Shown here: positions 24,332-27,184 of the stretch, piece after piece
Numbering within the stretch: the first letter of the stretch is position 1
Layout of the letters: each line of letters opens with the position of its first letter
Assembly: GCA_002323775.1 (NCBI GenBank)
Contig: DCPV01000311.1
Location: 12,366 to 39,549 of the forward strand
Direction of reading: 5' to 3'
Origin: Firmicutes bacterium UBA1535
Lineage (GTDB): Bacteria > Bacillota > Clostridia > Tissierellales > Sedimentibacteraceae
DNA length: 27,184 nt
The notes under the pieces: generated by a model
What the model was told of the DNA's origin: nothing
Databases searched by the model: none
The model's input: only the letters and a program-made list of their open reading frames with translations
Position numbers and translations under genes: made by a program

Positions 24332-24360
24332 ATTATAATATATTATTTGAAATTTAACAA
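24332..24360 (-). promoter_or_regulatory. Promoter of the aroH-cmk-plsC-ispH-rpsA run
   Basis: Minus strand TTGTTA (24360-24355), 17-base spacer, perfect TATAAT (24337-24332). The expected start point falls at the ribosome site, leaving a leader of only about a dozen bases. Confidence 0.6.
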
Positions 24361-24408
24361 GAAAAAAATGCCTTATGATTATAATATACAATTATAATTG
24401 TAAGGCAT
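24361..24408 (-). terminator. Intrinsic terminator after the RpiR regulator gene
   Basis: Minus strand ATGCCTTA ... TAAGGCAT with inner arms ATTATAAT/ATTATAAT, followed by a run of T (CATTTTTTTC). The outer and inner stems are eight pairs each with two mismatches between. Confidence 0.8.
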
Positions 24409-24415
24409 AAATTTA

Positions 24416-25288
24416 TTAGTTTTTATCCTGTTGATATATACTATGTTTATCCCATAGATTTTCTAGGTCATTGAAATATTGCAATATATCTTTTTTCCCT
24501 TTTGCACCTATGTTTAGGATTAGACTGTTAATCATGCACATTGGAACTACTAAGGAGTCTACAAAAGATACAATGTTGTTTTTTGCAAGTAAGACAACGT
24601 CAGCTAAATCGCAAAATGGTGAAGCTTCAGTATCGGTTATTGTAATTATTTTAGCTTTTTTCTCTTTAATCATCTTAGTTGCATCTATCGTGCTATTGGA
24701 ATACCTTGGAAAACTAATACAAATGAGAACATCGTCCTCTTTAACTCTAATAATTTGCTCAAAAAGTGCATTTACTCCTGTGTTATTTAAAACCTTTACG
24801 TTATCCAGCATAACATCTAAATAAAAGCCTAAATAATTTGCAAGTGTCGAAGATGTTCTCATACCTAGTATATACACCTTATTTGCAGAGGAAATAAGCT
24901 CCGTTGCCCTATCAAGAGCACTGGCATCAATATTATCCATCATATATTTTATACCGTTCATTTCATTTCTTATTATTCTTTTATGAAATTTTTCAGTATC
25001 CTTGTTTATATCATCATCTAAGCCTATTCTTTGTACCGTTGTCAATTTGTTTTTAATTAAAACCTGTAATGACTGCTGCAATTCCGGAAAGCCTTTAAAA
25101 CCAAGTGCGCTTGCAAATCTAACTACTGTTGATTCACTTACATCAACTGTTTCTCCGATTTTAGATGCAGTCATAAAAGCAGCTTTATCATAATGCTTAG
25201 TTATAAAATCAGCTATCATTTTTTGACCTTTGCTAAAATCGTTGTAATTATTTTGAATTAGAGTTATTAAATCCGATGTATTGTTCAT
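24416..25288 (-). CDS. RpiR/MurR-family transcriptional regulator
   Basis: 290 residues. Residues 1-77 form the RpiR-type helix-turn-helix (FSKGQKMIADFITKHYDKAAFMTASKIGE, then VSESTVVRFASALGFKGFPELQ). Residues about 120-250 are a SIS sugar-phosphate-binding domain (VYILGMRTSSTLANYL; CISFPRYSNSTIDA). Such proteins sense phosphosugars and usually repress catabolic genes. No sugar genes lie beside it: it sits between the 2-oxoacid oxidoreductase operon and aroH, and its target is unknown. Ribosome site GGAGTG precedes ATG 25288. No separate promoter is evident, so it may be read through the hairpin after the oxidoreductase genes. A good terminator follows the gene. Confidence 0.9.
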   Translation of the reverse strand: MNNTSDLITLIQNNYNDFSKGQKMIADFITKHYDKAAFMTASKIGETVDVSESTVVRFASALGFKGFPELQQSLQVLIKNKLTTVQRIGLDDDINKDTEKFHKRIIRNEMNGIKYMMDNIDASALDRATELISSANKVYILGMRTSSTLANYLGFYLDVMLDNVKVLNNTGVNALFEQIIRVKEDDVLICISFPRYSNSTIDATKMIKEKKAKIITITDTEASPFCDLADVVLLAKNNIVSFVDSLVVPMCMINSLILNIGAKGKKDILQYFNDLENLWDKHSIYQQDKN

Positions 25289-25321
25289 TTTATCTTCACT
25301 CCATATAATTTTTATTCATAA

Positions 25322-25373
25322 AGAGGCATATCAATACGAAAACTTTTAATAAGCTTTCACTTGATATACCTCT
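25322..25373 (-). terminator. Long hairpin after the gamma-subunit gene
   Basis: Arms of 13 (25322-25334 and 25361-25373, one wobble) continue into inner arms of 8 (25338-25345 and 25351-25358, one wobble). After the stem only TTTATG follows on the minus strand, so termination may be weak; processing or mRNA protection is equally possible. Confidence 0.5.
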
Positions 25374-25387
25374 AAAAAGTACTATCC

Positions 25388-25936
25388 TTATGCCATTGCC
25401 TTTACTAAATTAACGCCTTCTTCAAATGCCTGCATATTTTTATCAATTGTAGCCTTCGGAACTCTGTTTGCTATTGAAGCCTTAATAGTTTCAAGCTTTA
25501 TTATATCCTTGCACATTATTTCATATATAACACCAATTGAAACGATGTTTGCAACTACATGAGTACCTACTTTTTCATCAGCAGTTCTAATTATTGGTAA
25601 TCTGTAAACTTTTGATGCTTTAACATCTGCCGGAATTTCAACATCTTCATCTACAACTAAAACACCGTTCTCGTCTAAAGAACCTATATATTGGTCAAAA
25701 GATTTTTGTGTTAAAGATAATAGTAAATTGTTTTTCATTACTTTTGGATAATTTATTTCTTTATCATTTATTATAACCTCAGCCTTACTTGCTCCTCCTC
25801 TTGCCTCAGGACCATATGACTGTGTTTGTATAGCATTCAAGCCATCTTCAATTGCAGCATCTGCAAATATTATAGCGGCAAGTATAACTCCCTGTCCACC
25901 AGATCCGCTTAATCTCATTTCTCTTTTTTGAAACAT
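25388..25936 (-). CDS. korC: 2-oxoacid:ferredoxin oxidoreductase, gamma subunit
   Basis: 182 residues, the gamma domain family of pyruvate/2-ketoacid oxidoreductases: MRLSGSGGQGVILAAIIFADAA, then the highly typical QSYGPEARGGASKAEV and VGTHVVANIVSIG. With the alpha and beta genes just upstream it forms an enzyme that oxidatively decarboxylates a 2-oxoacid to an acyl-CoA, reducing ferredoxin. By resemblance I favour 2-oxoglutarate, but 2-oxoisovalerate cannot be excluded. Ribosome site GGAGGTAACC precedes ATG 25936. Unlike the alpha-beta junction, which overlaps, a 126-base hairpin-rich gap separates it from the beta gene. Confidence 0.9.
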   Translation of the reverse strand: MFQKREMRLSGSGGQGVILAAIIFADAAIEDGLNAIQTQSYGPEARGGASKAEVIINDKEINYPKVMKNNLLLSLTQKSFDQYIGSLDENGVLVVDEDVEIPADVKASKVYRLPIIRTADEKVGTHVVANIVSIGVIYEIMCKDIIKLETIKASIANRVPKATIDKNMQAFEEGVNLVKAMA

Positions 25937-25951
25937 GGTTACCTCCAGTAT

Positions 25952-26051
25952 ACGCCACTTCGTGGCGTCATCTAATTTGATGAGAATCGGAACGATTCTC
26001 TGGAATCGGTACGATTCTTCTATAGAGTGAAGGTTGTTTTTTCTTCACTCT
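25952..26051. repeat. Cluster of four perfect short hairpins
   Basis: Plus-strand arms: ACGCCAC-TTC-GTGGCGT (25952-25968); GAGAATCG-GAA-CGATTCTC (25982-26000); GAATCG-GTA-CGATTC (26003-26017); AGAGTGAAG, 10-base loop, CTTCACTCT (26024-26051). Three have three-base loops. The middle two look like a duplicated unit. All lie between the beta and gamma subunit genes. Confidence 0.75.
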
Positions 26052-26062
26052 TTTACCATTCC

Positions 26063-26884
26063 CTATTGTTGTTGAAACTTTTCAACTATTTTTTTGTAAC
26101 TTTCAGTGTATTCAGGTTGTGGATTGTTGTATAACTCACCTATAATTATTTTGTTTTCGCCTAATTCAGGTTTTCTCTCAACAGCCTTTTTATCAGCACA
26201 AGCATCCTTTAAGAAATTTAACATAGCTGGAGCCGTTCCTTTTTTATTCTTTCTTCCATAATAAGTTGGACATACGCTTATAGCTTCTATGAATGAAAAT
26301 CCTTTATTTTGTATTGCTTTTTCTACTAATGTTGTAAGCTGTGTAGCATGATATGCTGTAGCCCTTCCAACATAAGTAGCTCCTGCTCCTTGCGCTAATG
26401 AACATAAGTCAAACGCTCTGTCTATGTTTCCAAAAGGAGCTGTAGTAGCTAAATCTCCTGATGGTGTTGTAGGTGAATATTGTCCGCCTGTCATACCATA
26501 TATATTATTGTTAAAACATATAGTAGTTATATCAATGTTTCTACGTGCTGCATGTATTAAGTGATTACCTCCGATTGCAGAAGCATCTCCGTCTCCGGTA
26601 ATTACGATTACGTGTAAATTAGGATTAGCATGCTTAACACCTGTTGCAAATGCTAATGCTCTACCGTGTGTAGTGTGTAATGTATTGAAATCTAAATATC
26701 CCGGTGCTCTTGATGAACATCCTATACCTGATACTACACAAACCTCATCTTTGTTTAAGCCTAAATTATCTATTGCTCTAACTACTGCATTTAATATAAT
26801 TCCATGTCCGCAGCCTGGACACCAAATATGAGGTAATTTGCCTTCTCTAAAATATTTATTAGTTATTTCATTACAGTTCATCAT
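26063..26884 (-). CDS. korB: 2-oxoacid:ferredoxin oxidoreductase, beta subunit
   Basis: 273 residues, the thiamine-diphosphate subunit. The TPP/Mg motif is GDGDASAIGGNHLIHAARRN with FNNNIYGMTGGQ (97-135). Cysteines C22 and C25 (CPGCGHG), C56 (GIGCSS) and C205 (SVCPTYYG) match the ligands of the single [4Fe-4S] cluster in this beta-subunit type. The sequence pattern (HIWCPGCGHG, LHTTHGRALAFATGVK, SPTTPSG) is characteristic of 2-oxoglutarate-type KorB. Two adjacent ATGs (26884 and 26881) share one GGAGG site. The first overlaps the alpha stop codon by one base. Confidence 0.94.
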   Translation of the reverse strand: MMNCNEITNKYFREGKLPHIWCPGCGHGIILNAVVRAIDNLGLNKDEVCVVSGIGCSSRAPGYLDFNTLHTTHGRALAFATGVKHANPNLHVIVITGDGDASAIGGNHLIHAARRNIDITTICFNNNIYGMTGGQYSPTTPSGDLATTAPFGNIDRAFDLCSLAQGAGATYVGRATAYHATQLTTLVEKAIQNKGFSFIEAISVCPTYYGRKNKKGTAPAMLNFLKDACADKKAVERKPELGENKIIIGELYNNPQPEYTESYKKIVEKFQQQ

Positions 26885-27184
26885 TATTTATTACCTCCGT
26901 TTATTGCGTCAATAATCTCCTTAGGACTTATCAATTCGCCAGTTACTTTTGTAATCTTATTTACTTTACAATTTTTTCCGGCAACTCTATCTACTTCATA
27001 ATAATATTGTCCCATATTCATTTCAGCAACATAAATTTCTTTTGCTTTTTTACCTACAGCATCAATTTGCTTTTCAAGTAATGGCCAAATAGTTATCGGT
27101 CTGAACATTCCAACCTTTTTTCCTGCTTCTCTTAATTCGTCAACTGCTTCTTTAGCGCTTCTTGAAACTCCGCCAAATGCAACT
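26884..27184 (-). CDS. korA: 2-oxoacid:ferredoxin oxidoreductase, alpha subunit (C-terminal part)
   Basis: The gene enters from beyond the right edge; the last 99 codons are visible from 27183. VAFGGVSRSAKEAVDELREA, then KVGMFRPITIWPLLEKQID and VAEMNMGQYYYEVDRVAG match the C-terminal (transketolase C/domain II-like) region of KorA/VorB-type alpha subunits, which binds CoA and partners the TPP subunit. The stop codon overlaps the first base of korB. An internal Met at 27108 is not the start, since coding sequence clearly continues upstream of it. Confidence 0.92.
   Translation of the reverse strand, partial: VAFGGVSRSAKEAVDELREAGKKVGMFRPITIWPLLEKQIDAVGKKAKEIYVAEMNMGQYYYEVDRVAGKNCKVNKITKVTGELISPKEIIDAINGGNK

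Noticed and set aside
24313..24415. T-box or tryptophan/tyrosine leader before aroH
   Set aside because: The promoter sits next to the ribosome site, leaving no room for a leader; the hairpin upstream belongs to the RpiR gene's terminator.
25952..26051. CRISPR array
   Set aside because: The repeats are individual palindromes of different sequence, not equal direct repeats with unique spacers, and no cas gene is near.

Overview
The window looks like chromosomal DNA from a low-GC, anaerobic Firmicute of the Clostridia/Tissierellia type; I would not name a genus. The evidence is strong AT richness, purine-rich Shine-Dalgarno sites before nearly every gene, a ferredoxin-dependent 2-oxoacid oxidoreductase, the aroH-cmk-plsC-ispH-rpsA block, a BMP-type nucleoside ABC transporter and three tandem M42 aminopeptidases. 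Every convincing gene is on the minus strand, so transcription runs from high to low coordinates throughout. Long plus-strand reading frames look like antisense shadows. No rRNA, tRNA, CRISPR array, insertion sequence or integrase was seen.

Right part, about 15-27 kb (metabolic). 26884-27184, 26063-26884 and 25388-25936 are the alpha (partial), beta and gamma subunits of a 2-oxoacid:ferredoxin oxidoreductase. A cluster of small perfect hairpins lies between beta and gamma. An RpiR-type regulator follows and ends in a clear terminator. Next is a promoter and the run aroH (chorismate mutase, apparently starting at ATT), cmk, plsC, ispH and an rpsA-like S1 gene, the last two overlapping in different frames. 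Three M42 metallo-aminopeptidases, deoC and the BMP lipoprotein gene follow, with a good promoter and a palindrome in front of the lipoprotein gene. The ATPase and two permeases come after an internal terminator. Together these suggest uptake and breakdown of peptides and nucleosides.

Middle part, about 8-11 kb: a ZIP metal transporter, a cyclic-nucleotide-domain/DUF2225 protein, and a D-2-hydroxyacid dehydrogenase.

Left part, 0-8 kb (accessory in character): a VanW-family protein, a HAD-phosphatase/uridine-kinase-like fusion coupled to a ParB-like protein whose 3' end is frameshifted, a decayed small gene, an APH(3')-type aminoglycoside phosphotransferase, a large DUF2339 membrane protein, a frameshifted GNAT acetyltransferase, and a LytTR regulator-DUF3021-ABC ATPase cassette with candidate LytTR operator repeats ahead of its own promoter. 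Three independent frame disruptions fall within about 4 kb here. They could be gene decay or assembly errors.

The most distinctive observations are the ATT-initiated chorismate mutase, whose catalytic Arg is lost with any ATG start, the LytTR operator repeats, the hairpin cluster in the oxidoreductase operon, the phosphatase-kinase fusion with its ParB-like partner, the palindrome at the nucleoside-transporter promoter, and possible mutually exclusive RNA helices before one M42 gene. I found no clearly new defence or mobile system.
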